Source: an uncultured Acidimicrobiales bacterium (GTDB lineage Bacteria; Actinomycetota; Acidimicrobiia; Acidimicrobiales; SZUA-35). Taken from it: a DNA stretch of 64,000 nucleotides. The DNA lies in assembly GCA_937925335.1 (NCBI GenBank), contig CALEWY010000008.1:188066-252065 (forward strand), in the 5' to 3' direction. Made by a program: the position numbers and the translations under genes. Positions 1 through 9,065 of this stretch are shown one piece after another; the stretch's first letter is position 1, and each line of letters starts with the position of its first letter. A model generated the notes under the pieces. It was not told the DNA's origin. It saw nothing but the letters and a program-made list of their open reading frames with translations, and did no database searches.

Positions 1-1151
1 AGCACGGCATCGTCGGGACAATGGCCGACTCGGATGGTGGCGACGGCCGCTCCGTTGTCGGCAAACACCTGGTTCGACATCTGCTGCACGTTGAGGCCGT
101 TCTTGCGAAGCACGGCAAAGACCTGGGCCAACACGCCAACCTGGTCAAGGTGGCGCACGGTCAAGCAGCCGGTTGCCTCACTCGTGGTGGCGAGGTTGAC
201 GCAGTTGATCACGCCACCGTCGATGTACGCCTCGATGACCTCGATCGTGCCTTCGGCGACCGCAGCCTGTGCCTGATCGGTCGATGCCCCAATGTGATGG
301 GTTCCGACAACACTCGGGTGGCGAGCGATCTCGCTTGCGAACTCACCGGTTCCACTCGATGGCTCGTTGGCGAACACGTCGAGACCAGCACGCATCGAGC
401 GGGTGTCGAGGGCGGCGATCAACGCCGCCTCATCGACGACCTCACCTCGCGAGGTGTTGAGCACGACGGCGCCGTCCGGCAGCTGAGCGAGGAAGGCGGC
501 GTCGACAAGTCCGGCGGTGGACGCTGACTTCGGAACGTGAATGGAGACGATGTCGGCGTCGGCGAGCAGCGTCGCTTGATCGTCGACGAGGCGAATGCCG
601 ATCTGGCGAATCCGCTGAAGCGTCGCATCGCTTCGATCGTCCTTGCGAACTGCTGAAACCGTGAGGCCGAAACCCTTCGCTCGTTCGGCGAGGGCAAGGC
701 CGATCTCGCCAAGGCCAACGATGGCGAGGTTCTTGCCTGCGAGGCCCGACGCCTTGGTATAGAGCTTTTTGTTCCACACGCCAGCTCGGAGGTCGCTCAC
801 GTTGTCGGCGATGTTGCGATCGATCGACAAGAGCAGACCCATCGTGAGTTCGGCAACGGCGACGGCGTTCTTGCCCGGCACGTTGCAGACGTAAATGCCC
901 TTGGCGGACGCACTCGCTTTGTCGATGTTGTCGGTGCCGGCACCGGCGCGAACGATGAGGGAGAGGTTTGTCGCCGCTTCGATGGTCGCGGCGGTCACCT
1001 TGGTGCTGCGGACGACGAGCACGTCCGCATGGGCGATCGCTCCGGGAAGATCGTCGGCGCTCAAGCTGCCGTCGATGATGCAATCGTGACCGGCGCTCGT
1101 CAGCGGTCCGAGACGTTGCTCGTCGATGCTGTCGGCGAAGAGAATCTTCAT
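1..1151 (-). CDS. serA: D-3-phosphoglycerate dehydrogenase, 3' end outside window
   Basis: Oxidises 3-phosphoglycerate with NAD, the first step of serine synthesis in the cytosol. The frame reads from ATG at 1151 to the left edge without a stop (383 codons). It shows the N-terminal substrate-binding part, a Rossmann motif GLGEIG near residues 146-151, the catalytic triad of the family (Arg in TSRGE near 235, Glu in NEP near 264, His in HIGAS near 283) and the start of a C-terminal ACT-like domain. The long intervening domain of mycobacterial SerA seems absent: the ACT segment follows the catalytic His by only about 40 residues, so this is the short form. The C-terminus is missing because the window ends. 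Confidence 0.95.
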   Translation of the reverse strand, partial: MKILFADSIDEQRLGPLTSAGHDCIIDGSLSADDLPGAIAHADVLVVRSTKVTAATIEAATNLSLIVRAGAGTDNIDKASASAKGIYVCNVPGKNAVAVAELTMGLLLSIDRNIADNVSDLRAGVWNKKLYTKASGLAGKNLAIVGLGEIGLALAERAKGFGLTVSAVRKDDRSDATLQRIRQIGIRLVDDQATLLADADIVSIHVPKSASTAGLVDAAFLAQLPDGAVVLNTSRGEVVDEAALIAALDTRSMRAGLDVFANEPSSGTGEFASEIARHPSVVGTHHIGASTDQAQAAVAEGTIEVIEAYIDGGVINCVNLATTSEATGCLTVRHLDQVGVLAQVFAVLRKNGLNVQQMSNQVFADNGAAVATIRVGHCPDDAV

Positions 1152-1320
1152 AATGTGCTCCTGGTGAAAGCCCAGCGACGGCACGAGGCGGTTGCTGAGG
1201 TCTCGAGATGAGAGGTTGTGGTTCGGAGGAGGACAGTACGGAGGAAGCGGGCGCTGCGCCAGGCCGTGACCGCTTGGTGGAAGCCGGTGGCAGGTGACGG
1301 GCAGCTGGTGGATTGCCCGA

Positions 1321-1366
1321 CGAGTCCGATTCCCCCGAGTCCGATTCCCTTACGAGTCCGATTCCA
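1321..1366. repeat. Three tandem 13-14 bp repeats in the serA upstream region
   Basis: CGAGTCCGATTCCC occurs at 1321-1334 and 1336-1349, and with one change at 1353-1366. The third copy encodes the last codons (ESDS) and includes part of the stop region of the DUF4214-like gene, so the repeat seems to have grown from that gene's 3' end into the spacer before serA. The rest of the 198 bp spacer (1152-1349) holds no convincing gene. It is GC-rich and may form a serA leader, but no known riboswitch consensus is visible. Confidence 0.6.
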
Positions 1367-2183
1367 TTGCCGCAACCATCTCCGAACCGGTGCCGGTGAA
1401 GGTGACGGTCTCCGGTGCTTCGCTCACGGCGATGAGCAGATCAGCAGGTGTGCCGGTTTGAAGGATCTCGAGGAATGCCGCAGCGTTTTCGGGACTGGGC
1501 ACGTCGGCCGTGGCGTTGCGGTAGATGGTCGCAACGAGCTCGCCGTCACTGTCTGCGGTCACAAACTCTTCGCTCGCCACAAACGCTTCAGCGACCGTGA
1601 TGAGCGGAACACCGCTGCGCAGCTGGTCGGACCAGTACGCGAAGCCGGAGCTGTCGGGGTTGCGGCCAAACGCTGAGCGGTAGAGGCGAAGCATCTGCAG
1701 CTGCGATTCGTCGAGGAGTGCGACGGGCACCTGAGGAAGCGTTGACGCCGTGGTCGTTGTCGCCTGCTCGGAGAGTGCGAGCGCCCGTGGTGGCCCGGAC
1801 TGCAACGTGGTCTCGGTCGGGTCGGCGACGAAGGTGGTCGTTCCGTTTGCGCTTCCGCCCATGAAGACAAAGGCGATGGCGACGAGAAGGCCCGCGACAC
1901 CAACAGCGAGCACGGTCATCGGGTTGAGTTCGTCGAGAACTCGGGCACCCGAGGGTTTGTCATCGCGGCGTCGTTTGGGGTGTTCGGCGCGGCGGTCTTT
2001 GGACGACCCAAAGGGCCGTTCGTCTTGACCGTTTCGGTTTGCACCGGTGCCGGAGAGTTCTGATGAATTGGAGTTCAGAGACGACGTCGCCACGTTCGGA
2101 GGAGGTGGCATGTCGTCCGAAGACGAGTTCAACTCCATCCAAAGATTCGCCCCTTCGTTGGTTTCGGAGAGAATCTGACCCAT
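1350..2183 (-). CDS. Single-pass membrane protein with DUF4214-like extracellular domain
   Basis: The protein (277 residues from ATG at 2183) has a polar N-terminal cytoplasmic part rich in Ser, Asn, Arg and Lys, one membrane segment near residues 90-109, a Thr/Ala/Pro-rich linker, and a C-terminal segment near 164-207. That segment (LYRSAFGRNPDSSGFAYW, then a hydrophobic helix and an SEEF element) resembles DUF4214 modules of surface and S-layer-associated actinobacterial proteins. The function is unknown; an anchored surface protein is the best guess. ATG at 2138 is an alternative start, and an in-frame codon at 2240 gives a longer but Arg-rich, unlikely N-terminus. It follows the PLP enzyme gene on the same strand by about 130 bp. 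Confidence 0.7.
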   Translation of the reverse strand: MGQILSETNEGANLWMELNSSSDDMPPPPNVATSSLNSNSSELSGTGANRNGQDERPFGSSKDRRAEHPKRRRDDKPSGARVLDELNPMTVLAVGVAGLLVAIAFVFMGGSANGTTTFVADPTETTLQSGPPRALALSEQATTTTASTLPQVPVALLDESQLQMLRLYRSAFGRNPDSSGFAYWSDQLRSGVPLITVAEAFVASEEFVTADSDGELVATIYRNATADVPSPENAAAFLEILQTGTPADLLIAVSEAPETVTFTGTGSEMVAAMESDS

Positions 2184-2310
2184 GCCTGTTCTACGACAGA
2201 ACCGGCGAAAAGGTTGAGGCCTAGCGGGTTGGGCAACCATCCTGGAGGTCTAGGCCTGACCGCGAACTCCTACTGAGTGGCCCGCCTCACGCATTGCTGG
2301 AGGTGCCTGA

Positions 2311-3435
2311 TCAGACGAGACCGCTGATGGCCTGATCCAGATCTACCCAGAGATCCTCGACATGTTCGCAGCCAACGCTGAGGCGCATCAGAGTCTCCGG
2401 GATGTGCTCCTGGCCGGTGAGTTTGGCCCGTCGTTCGATGGTGCTTTCGACCGCGCCGAGGCTTGTCGCCGGGTGAATCAGCTTGAGACGGCTGATCCGA
2501 ACGTCGGCACTCACCGAGTTGCCGACGGTCTCGAAGCTCAGGATCGCGCCCGGCCCATCCAGCGTCTTCATGGCCAGATCGTGCCCGGCGTGATCGGGCA
2601 ACCCCGGGTACCGGACACGTGATACCGCTCGGTGCTCTGTGAGCCTCACCGCAAGCTCCGCGGCGTTGGATTGTGACCGCTCGAGGCGCACCGGCAAGGT
2701 GCGGATGCCGCGCAGCGTCAAGAACGCCTCAAGGGCACCGATGGTTGCGCCGCCGTAGGTGCGTCGGTGCTCGAGGGCATCCACGATTTGGTCGTAGTCC
2801 GACTCGGGCCGCACGACGGCGACACCGGCGAGCAGGTCGGAGTGGCCACCGAGGAACTTCGTTGCGGAGTGGATGACAACCGACGCCCCGTGGCTGAGCG
2901 GTCGTTGGAGAAGGGGAGTGGCAAAGGTGTTGTCGACCACACAGATCACCTTGGCTGCCTCGGCCGCCTTGCAGATGGTCGGGATGTCGGCGATCTCGAG
3001 GAGCGGGTTCGATGGTGACTCGAGCCAAACGAGGTCAGCGCCTCGTTCGATTTCGGTCAACCAGGCTTGCGTGTCGGCCGTCGGCAGACGATCGACCTTC
3101 CAACCGAGCCGCGCCTCGCCGTCGGCGACCACACCGGCGACGCCCTGATAGCTGTCGTCGGGGATGAGGAGGCGAGCGTTCAAACCCACGTTGTCGAACA
3201 CGGCCGAGATCGCAGCCATGCCGCTCGCGAATGCGAGTCCTCTGCCGCCCTCGAGCGCACCAACGGTGGTTTCCAGGGCGTGAACCGAGTCGGTCCCGTC
3301 GCCTCGGGCGTATTCGGGGCCAGCCCCGCTGACGAAGTTGGAGGCAGGAATGATGGGGACGTTCAACGGTCCGCCGAGAACACCGGGGCGCCCAGCCGAT
3401 ACGGCGAGGGTTTCAGGGTGGAGTTCGTTCGTCAT
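2311..3435 (-). CDS. Cys/Met metabolism PLP-dependent enzyme (cystathionine gamma-synthase/lyase type)
   Basis: A fold-type I PLP enzyme of the transsulfuration family, 374 residues, the normal family length. The Schiff-base lysine is K193 in HSATKFLGGHSD, and the PLP-contacting Asp lies in VVDNTFATP near 168. SGMAAISA near 71-78 supplies the phosphate-binding loop. Cystathionine gamma-synthase, gamma-lyase, O-acetylhomoserine sulfhydrylase and methionine gamma-lyase cannot be separated by eye, so no symbol is given. It stands 32 bp from a divergent MoaB/Mog gene, and the two may share a promoter region. Confidence 0.9.
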   Translation of the reverse strand: MTNELHPETLAVSAGRPGVLGGPLNVPIIPASNFVSGAGPEYARGDGTDSVHALETTVGALEGGRGLAFASGMAAISAVFDNVGLNARLLIPDDSYQGVAGVVADGEARLGWKVDRLPTADTQAWLTEIERGADLVWLESPSNPLLEIADIPTICKAAEAAKVICVVDNTFATPLLQRPLSHGASVVIHSATKFLGGHSDLLAGVAVVRPESDYDQIVDALEHRRTYGGATIGALEAFLTLRGIRTLPVRLERSQSNAAELAVRLTEHRAVSRVRYPGLPDHAGHDLAMKTLDGPGAILSFETVGNSVSADVRISRLKLIHPATSLGAVESTIERRAKLTGQEHIPETLMRLSVGCEHVEDLWVDLDQAISGLV

Positions 3436-3467
3436 GCCCGCACGCTATCCAGGGCACACTGGAGGGC

Positions 3468-3968
3468 GTGAGCGACTCGACGACCGACCAGCCAACGACT
3501 CTCCATGCGAAGGTCATCACCTGTTCCGACGGTGTGATCGCAGGAACTCGCGAAGACAAGTCCGGCCAAGCGCTCGTCGATCATCTCGAAGCAGCCGGTT
3601 GGACCATCGCCGACCGGCGCCAGATCGCCGATGGCATCGACACGGTACGAGATGCCCTGATCGAACTCAGCGAGGGCTTCAACGGTCTCGTGATCACGAC
3701 GGGCGGCACCGGATTCGGACCCCGCGATCTCACGCCCGAAGGCACGCTCGAAGCGCTCGAACGCCAGGCCCCAGGTCTCGCCGAGGCGATGCGACTGTGT
3801 AATCCGAAGGGCCTTGGCCGCCTCAGCCGAGCCCTTGCTGGAACCCGTGGTCAGGCGCTCATCGTCAACACGCCGGGGTCGACAAACGGCGCGATCGAAA
3901 CGCTCGACTCGATCATCGACGTGATCCCGCACGCCATTGAACTTCTTGGCGGCGGACGGCCTCACTAG
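3468..3968 (+). CDS. Molybdenum cofactor biosynthesis protein, MoaB/Mog family
   Basis: The MoaB/MogA family adenylylates molybdopterin or inserts molybdate during Moco synthesis. The 166-residue length and the motif TTGGTGFGPRDLTPE near residues 78-91 are typical, as is PGSTNGAIE near the end. The N-terminal AKVITCSDGVIAG is the first strand of the fold. The start is GTG at 3468; GGAGGG lies only one base upstream, too close to be a good ribosome site, so translation may be leaderless. No other Moco gene is in the window. Confidence 0.9.
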   Translation: MSDSTTDQPTTLHAKVITCSDGVIAGTREDKSGQALVDHLEAAGWTIADRRQIADGIDTVRDALIELSEGFNGLVITTGGTGFGPRDLTPEGTLEALERQAPGLAEAMRLCNPKGLGRLSRALAGTRGQALIVNTPGSTNGAIETLDSIIDVIPHAIELLGGGRPH

Positions 3969-4052
3969 ACGGGCCCACCACACGTGAGCCGGTCGGTCTC
4001 GTGCTTGCTTCGACCGCCGATGAGCTGTGTCGCTAGTCACATGTTTGAGGAC

Positions 4053-4084
4053 TTGACTTCAAGTTAACTTGAACCATTACCGTC
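4053..4084 (+). promoter_or_regulatory. MerR/SoxR-type promoter with perfect palindromic operator before ribD
   Basis: A perfect 16-bp palindrome TTCAAGTTAACTTGAA spans 4058-4073. It matches the core of the Escherichia coli SoxR box (CCTCAAGTTAACTTGAGG). It lies between a -35 TTGACT (4053-4058) and a possible -10 TACCGT (4079-4084), a spacer of 20 bp. Such long spacers with the operator inside are the hallmark of MerR-family promoters. Transcription would start about 7 bases after the -10, at the GTG of ribD, so the mRNA may be leaderless. No MerR-family gene lies in the window. Confidence 0.75.
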
Positions 4085-4091
4085 GCTCGCT

Positions 4092-5171
4092 GTGACCAGT
4101 CCGACCTCCGCCTCGACGACGCCCGCAACTGCGGCGTCAGACGCTTCCTTTATGGCAGCGGCGATCGAGGCTGCATCGACCAGTCGGCTCCTTGCTCCGC
4201 CGAATCCTTGGGTTGGAGCGACACTCGTCACGGCCGATGGTGCGGTGTTCACAGGGTCCACGCAGCGGCCCGGTTCGAACCACGCGGAACGCCAGGTTCT
4301 CGATGAAGCAGGCGCCGCAGCCAGCGGTGCAACACTGTTCACGACGCTGGAGCCGTGTGATCACACGGGCCGAACCGGTCCATGCACTGAGGCGATCATC
4401 GAGGCCGGCGTCGCTCGGGTGGTGATCGGGGTGCTCGACCCCGACGTGAACGTCGCCGGGCAGGGTGTTGCGCGCCTCGTTGCCGCCGGCATCACGACCG
4501 AGGTCGGCATTGAAGCCGACGCGATCGAGGAGCAGCTGGCCCCGTATTTGCACCATCGCCGCACCGGCCGGCCCTATGTCGTCGTCAAGCTGGCTGCCAC
4601 GCTCGATGGTCGAACCGCAGCGGCGGATGGAACGAGCCAGTGGATCACGGGTGATGCGGCCCGAGCCGATGCCCACGTCATCCGAGCCCAAAGTGATGCG
4701 ATTCTCGCCGGGGCCGGCACCGTGCGGGCTGACGACCCAGCGTTGACCGTGCGCGGCGTGCTCGCCAGCGACGGCGAGGCACCGCGAGAGCCGGTTCGGA
4801 TCGTGCTCGGAACAGCTCCAGAAGGGGCCAAGATTCATCCCTGCCTTGAGATGTCTGGTGATCTCGAAACCATTCTTGACCAGCTCGGATCCGACGGCAT
4901 CGTGCAGCTGATGGTGGAAGGCGGAGCGATGGTCGCTGGCGCATTTCACCGAGCAGGTCTCGTCGATCGCTACGTCGTCTACTTCGCACCGGCACTGATG
5001 GGCGGCAACGACGGCACACCGTTGTTCAATGGCCCAGGAATTGCCTCAATTGGTGATCTCACTCGAGGCCGTATCGTCGCCGTCACTCACCTCGATCCCG
5101 ACCTTCGGATCGACATCTCGTTTTCTGCAACCAACATTCCTGCTCCCAACAACCCTGTACCGAAGGCCTGA
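4092..5171 (+). CDS. ribD: Bifunctional riboflavin deaminase/reductase RibD
   Basis: Performs the deamination and NADPH-dependent ribose reduction steps of riboflavin synthesis. The 359-residue length is normal. The N-terminal deaminase has the zinc site H64-A-E66 with C89 and C98 in PCDHTGRTGPC; the C-terminal reductase begins with VVVKLAATLDGRTAA and contains QWITG and the GGAMVAG/ALMGG segments. The start is GTG at 4092, which coincides with the predicted transcription start of the MerR-type promoter. It is the first gene of ribD-ribE-ribBA; ribE follows after 16 bp. No FMN riboswitch is visible upstream. Confidence 0.95.
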   Translation: MTSPTSASTTPATAASDASFMAAAIEAASTSRLLAPPNPWVGATLVTADGAVFTGSTQRPGSNHAERQVLDEAGAAASGATLFTTLEPCDHTGRTGPCTEAIIEAGVARVVIGVLDPDVNVAGQGVARLVAAGITTEVGIEADAIEEQLAPYLHHRRTGRPYVVVKLAATLDGRTAAADGTSQWITGDAARADAHVIRAQSDAILAGAGTVRADDPALTVRGVLASDGEAPREPVRIVLGTAPEGAKIHPCLEMSGDLETILDQLGSDGIVQLMVEGGAMVAGAFHRAGLVDRYVVYFAPALMGGNDGTPLFNGPGIASIGDLTRGRIVAVTHLDPDLRIDISFSATNIPAPNNPVPKA

Positions 5172-5187
5172 GGAGGCACCGCTCAGT

Positions 5188-5796
5188 ATGTTCACCGGCA
5201 TCGTGGAAGAACTCGGATCGGTCATCAGCCGTGAAGGACCAAAGCTGCGTCTTGGCGCGGAGGTCGTGCTGGAAGATGTGGTGCTCGGCGCGTCGATTGC
5301 GGTGAATGGGTGCTGTCTGACGGTGGTCGAGTGGAACACCGAAGAGGGCTGGTGGGAAGCCGATGTCACCCAGGAGTCCTACGACCGGACTCAGCTAGGT
5401 GATCTCGAGCCGGGAGCGCGGGTCAACCTCGAACGTCCGGTCCGCCTGGAAGACCGTCTTGGCGGCCATCTCGTGCAGGGGCACGTCGATGCCGTCGGCA
5501 CGATCGTGAATCCGGCGCCCGACCTCAAGGTGAAGGTTGGCGAAGACCTTCACCGTTACATGGTCGAGAAGGGCTCGGTGACCGTCGATGGCATCAGTCT
5601 CACCATTGTCGATCCGGCTCCCGATGGCTTTACGGTTGCCGTGATTCCGCACACGACGGAGATCACAACCCTTGGCCACAAGGGAGTTGGCGACCGGGTC
5701 AACATCGAAGTCGACGTGATGGCGAAGTACGCAGAGAAACTCTTGGCTGGACAGCTCAACAGCGCTGGCGCCACAAGCAACGGAGAAACCGAATGA
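5188..5796 (+). CDS. ribE: Riboflavin synthase, alpha subunit
   Basis: Dismutates two 6,7-dimethyl-8-ribityllumazine molecules to riboflavin. The product has 202 residues and starts with the diagnostic [10 protein letters not shown]. It consists of two lumazine-binding barrels: the first to about residue 95 (VNGCCLTV) and the second from [13 protein letters not shown] (DGISLTI). An AGGAGG ribosome site at 5171-5176 overlaps the ribD stop and supports ATG 5188, although the frame is open further upstream. Its stop overlaps the next gene by ATGA. Confidence 0.96.
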   Translation: MFTGIVEELGSVISREGPKLRLGAEVVLEDVVLGASIAVNGCCLTVVEWNTEEGWWEADVTQESYDRTQLGDLEPGARVNLERPVRLEDRLGGHLVQGHVDAVGTIVNPAPDLKVKVGEDLHRYMVEKGSVTVDGISLTIVDPAPDGFTVAVIPHTTEITTLGHKGVGDRVNIEVDVMAKYAEKLLAGQLNSAGATSNGETE

Positions 5797-7073
5797 CCGA
5801 GAACACGCCGAACGCCGAGAGTGATTCTCCGTTCGATCCGGTCGAAGATGCCATCGCAGCGATCGGTCGTGGCGAGATTGTTGTCGTCGTCGATGACGAG
5901 GACCGTGAGAACGAAGGCGACTTGATCATGGCGGCCGAGTTCGCCACCGCTGACAAGATCGCCTTCTTCGTCAACCACACCTCGGGTGTGATCTGCGCAC
6001 CTGTCACCGAAGAGCGAGCCGACGAGCTCGACCTCTCATTGATGGTGGCAAACAACACCGAGGCGCTCCGCACCGCCTTCACGGTGACGGTCGACTACCG
6101 CCACGGAACCAGCACCGGCATCTCGGCTCACGATCGTGCGCTGACGCTTCGAGCCATGGTCGACCCAGCCTCGAGCGCTGCTGATTTCGCTCGGCCCGGC
6201 CACATCTTTCCGCTGCGAGCCCGAGAGGGCGGCGTGCTGAAGCGGGCCGGTCACACCGAGGCCGCCGTCGACCTCGCTCGAATGGCCGGCCTCCAGCCGG
6301 CCGGTGTCCTGTGCGAGATCGTCAAGCCCGACGGGAGCATGGCCCGGGTGCCGGATCTGATTGTGTTCTGCAAAGAACACGATCTCATCTTCATCTCGAT
6401 CGCCGACATGGTTCGCTACCGCCGCCAAAACGAGAAACTCGTTACAAAGATCTCCGAAGCGACGATTCCCACCGAACACGGCGCCTTCCGCTCGGTGGTC
6501 TACGAATCACAACTCGATGGTCAGCAACACGTTGCGTTCGTGATGGGTGAGCCGGGCGGCAAGAACGATGTCCTGGTTCGGGTTCATTCCGAGTGTCTGA
6601 CCGGCGACATCTTCGGATCACGCCGGTGTGACTGCGGACCACAGCTGCAACAGGGGCTCGCTCGTATCGCTGAAGAGGGCGAAGGTGTGCTCGTTTACCT
6701 CCGTGGGCACGAAGGGCGAGGCATCGGTCTCGGTCACAAGATCCGGGCCTACGAACTCCAAGAGCAGGGCTTTGACACCGTCGATGCCAACCTCGAGATG
6801 GGGCTGCCGGCCGACGGTCGTGAATACGGCATCGGTGCACAAATCCTCGTCGATCTGGGGGTGACCACGATGCGTCTGATGACGAACAACCCGGCGAAGT
6901 ACGGCGGTCTCGACGGCTACGGCCTTGAGATCTCTGAGCGGGTTGCCCTCGAAACGGTTCCGACGCCGGAGAACATCGCCTACCTGCGAACGAAGCGTGA
7001 GCGGATGGGCCATCTCCTCGATCTGGGTGATGGTGAGCCGGCTGTTGATGCCGACGCATCCGGAGATGCCTGA
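5793..7073 (+). CDS. ribBA: Bifunctional 3,4-DHBP synthase / GTP cyclohydrolase II
   Basis: Makes both precursors of the riboflavin pathway from ribulose 5-phosphate and GTP. The N-terminal half has the acidic metal motif [11 protein letters not shown] (34-44) and PGHIFPL (136-141) with H154. The C-terminal half has the zinc ligands C268, C279 and C281 in [16 protein letters not shown], then [10 protein letters not shown]. The length of 426 is typical of full fusions, so both activities are probably intact. It is translationally coupled to ribE by a 4-base overlap. ribH (lumazine synthase), the usual next gene, is absent here. Confidence 0.96.
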   Translation: MTENTPNAESDSPFDPVEDAIAAIGRGEIVVVVDDEDRENEGDLIMAAEFATADKIAFFVNHTSGVICAPVTEERADELDLSLMVANNTEALRTAFTVTVDYRHGTSTGISAHDRALTLRAMVDPASSAADFARPGHIFPLRAREGGVLKRAGHTEAAVDLARMAGLQPAGVLCEIVKPDGSMARVPDLIVFCKEHDLIFISIADMVRYRRQNEKLVTKISEATIPTEHGAFRSVVYESQLDGQQHVAFVMGEPGGKNDVLVRVHSECLTGDIFGSRRCDCGPQLQQGLARIAEEGEGVLVYLRGHEGRGIGLGHKIRAYELQEQGFDTVDANLEMGLPADGREYGIGAQILVDLGVTTMRLMTNNPAKYGGLDGYGLEISERVALETVPTPENIAYLRTKRERMGHLLDLGDGEPAVDADASGDA

Positions 7074-7314
7074 CACCGGAACTCCACGTTCGGTGTCGTC
7101 TGGCCCCGGTGGGTTCGGCGAAAGGACAGGCACCGTCGTCGCGTTCGACACCCATGTCGGAATCGGCGTTGTGGCGGCCGGTGACGCGCAGTGGCCGTTC
7201 CATTGCACGACCATCGCCGATGGTTCCCGCTTCGTCGATGTTGGCGCAGAAGTGAGTTTCACGGTCGGGCCTGCTGGTCCCGGACGATGGGAAGCGTTCG
7301 ACCTTCGTGCTTGA
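7066..7314 (+). CDS. Small OB-fold, cold-shock-like protein
   Basis: An 82-residue product with a C-terminal stretch ([15 protein letters not shown], then [22 protein letters not shown]) laid out like a cold-shock domain: GTV.xF....G.G.., a central His-containing strand and a final VxF strand. The RNP1 aromatic residues are not conserved, so nucleic-acid binding is uncertain. ATG 7066 overlaps the ribBA stop; GTG at 7093 is an alternative. Its place at the end of the riboflavin operon, where ribH would be expected, suggests co-transcription but not a function. Confidence 0.65.
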   Translation: MPDTGTPRSVSSGPGGFGERTGTVVAFDTHVGIGVVAAGDAQWPFHCTTIADGSRFVDVGAEVSFTVGPAGPGRWEAFDLRA

Positions 7315-7344
7315 AGTGGCCAAGTTGGGGCCGACAGGTATGGG

Positions 7345-8943
7345 GTGTCCGATTCCGAACCACACGTAGGCGCTGAATCAGCGACGGTCGCTCGTTCGTG
7401 GCTGGGGGAAGCCCCGGTGACGCCCGTGATCCTCGTCGTCGGCGGAGCTGCGTCCATTGCCTTGTGGTTCGGCGTGCGCGTGTCCGACGGTCTGTCCGTC
7501 GAGCGCAGCGCGTCGTGGCTGGTCTTGTTCTTCGGCCTTGCCCTCACCGGACTCGCAGCCCTCTTCGCCCGCACCATGCGCCGTCACTCGTTGACCCTGG
7601 GCCGACTCGAGCGAAGCGAACACGACGCAAAACACGACGTGTTGACCGGCCTGCTGAACCGCGCCGGTCTCACCGAAGCGCTCACCGACATTCTCAGCGA
7701 CCGACGCGGAGCCGCTCTCAGCGGCGTTCTGTTCTTGGATCTGGACCGCCTGAAGGTCGTGAACGACTCGATCGGCCACTCGGCTGGCGATGAAGTTCTC
7801 AGCGAAGTCGCTCGACGGCTCGCCCTCATCATTCGGGAAGACGACATCATCGGCCGCTTCGGTGGCGATGAGTTCGTGATCGTGTCGACCGGTGTTCCCG
7901 CGATCAGCGATCTGACAACGTTGGCCGATCGAGTGCTCGATGCACTCAAGGAGCCTGCGGTTCTGAGTGATGAGTCATCACAGATGATCGCGGCCAGCAT
8001 CGGCATTGCCTTCGCCGCTCGGAGTGAAGCGACCGCAGAAGACCTGCTTCGTGACGCCGACCTTGCGATGTACCGGGCGAAAGAAGCCGGTGGCGCTCGT
8101 TATGAAGTCTTCGATGACGAGATGCGAGCCCAGGCAGTGGCTCGCCTCGAGGTGGAGCGTGAGCTTCGGCGAGCGATTCGCACCGGACAGCTCATCGTTC
8201 ACTACCAGCCGATCGTCGATGTGCGAACGGGCGGCGTCGACCGTCTCGAAGCACTCGTTCGTTGGCAACACCCGGTGCGCGGCATGATCCCGCCCGGTGC
8301 GTTCTTGTCCGTCGCTGCGGAGTCTGGCCTGATCGTCGATGTTGGCGAACACGTCCTTCGCGAGGCATGCCGTCAGTCGGCGTTGTGGACCGCAGCGATC
8401 GGCCGAGAGGTGATGGTGTCGGTCAACGTCGCTGAGCGTCAGCTCGTCGATACGAGCTTGGTCGACACGGTTCGCCGTGTGATTGGTGAGACCGGAATCA
8501 ACCCGTCGCAACTCGAACTCGAGATCACCGAGGAGTTGATCGTCGATCGACTCGACCACCGCCTGACGGTGCTACACGAGCTCGTCGCCATGGGTGTGCA
8601 GCTCGCGATCGACGACTTCGGCACGAGCCGAGCTTCGCTTGGTCAGCTCAAGAAACTCGACATGGTGAACACGCTCAAGATCGACCGTGCGTTCGTGATC
8701 GATGTGGTGAACGATGTCGTCGACCGCAAGATCATCACGGCGATCGTGGCGCTCGCAGAATCGGTCGGCATGGAAGTTGTGGCCGAGGGTGTTGAAGACG
8801 CCGACCAGGTCTCGGTGCTTCGCCAACTCGGTATCGACCGCATCCAGGGTTTCTACTTCCAGCGGCCCGGCCCGAGCGAGAACATGGCATCCCTCCTCGG
8901 CAAACGCTTCGAGGTTCCCGAGCCCATTGACCTCGGCATCTAA
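7345..8943 (+). CDS. Membrane GGDEF-EAL protein (cyclic di-GMP turnover)
   Basis: Two membrane helices (about 25-45 and 58-76) are followed by a GGDEF domain and an EAL domain, 532 residues in all. The GGDEF motif (173-177) is intact and has an RxxD inhibitory site (164-167) exactly five residues before it. The EAL motif (302-304) is intact; the loop-6 motif reads DDFGTSRASL instead of DDFGTGYSSL, and EGVE is present. Both making and breaking c-di-GMP are therefore possible on sequence. No sensor domain is visible. The start is GTG 7345, 30 bp after the preceding gene. Confidence 0.93.
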   Translation: MSDSEPHVGAESATVARSWLGEAPVTPVILVVGGAASIALWFGVRVSDGLSVERSASWLVLFFGLALTGLAALFARTMRRHSLTLGRLERSEHDAKHDVLTGLLNRAGLTEALTDILSDRRGAALSGVLFLDLDRLKVVNDSIGHSAGDEVLSEVARRLALIIREDDIIGRFGGDEFVIVSTGVPAISDLTTLADRVLDALKEPAVLSDESSQMIAASIGIAFAARSEATAEDLLRDADLAMYRAKEAGGARYEVFDDEMRAQAVARLEVERELRRAIRTGQLIVHYQPIVDVRTGGVDRLEALVRWQHPVRGMIPPGAFLSVAAESGLIVDVGEHVLREACRQSALWTAAIGREVMVSVNVAERQLVDTSLVDTVRRVIGETGINPSQLELEITEELIVDRLDHRLTVLHELVAMGVQLAIDDFGTSRASLGQLKKLDMVNTLKIDRAFVIDVVNDVVDRKIITAIVALAESVGMEVVAEGVEDADQVSVLRQLGIDRIQGFYFQRPGPSENMASLLGKRFEVPEPIDLGI

Positions 8944-8964
8944 ACCTCCTGGGGGCAGGTGTCG

Positions 8965-9060
8965 ACCTGCGTAACCAGTGGGGTCAGACCTCGATTTACG
9001 CAGGTTCATCGAGCGGCCAACTTGCGTAAATCGAGGTCTGACCCCAGGGCGTACGCAGGT
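8965..9060. repeat. Interspersed hairpin repeat, copy 1
   Basis: A 96-bp imperfect palindrome. Outer arms ACCTGCGTAAC and GTACGCAGGT enclose inner arms containing GTCAGACCTCGATTTACG and its complement. It lies between the stops of two convergent genes and could act as a bidirectional terminator. Nearly identical copies are at 26270-26364 and 32689-32774. A separate small dyad (GCAGGTGTCGACCTGC, 8955-8970) overlaps its left end. Size, structure and position at gene ends recall REP/REPIN elements moved by RAYT transposases; no such transposase is in the window. Confidence 0.9.
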
Positions 9061-9065
9061 TGAAG

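Noticed and set aside
1152-1349. SAM or amino-acid riboswitch before serA
   Set aside because: No match to the SAM-I/SAM-IV core or a T-box; only GC-rich sequence and small repeats are seen.
3969-4091. FMN riboswitch before the riboflavin operon
   Set aside because: The spacer is too short and lacks the conserved RFN blocks; a MerR-type promoter fills it.
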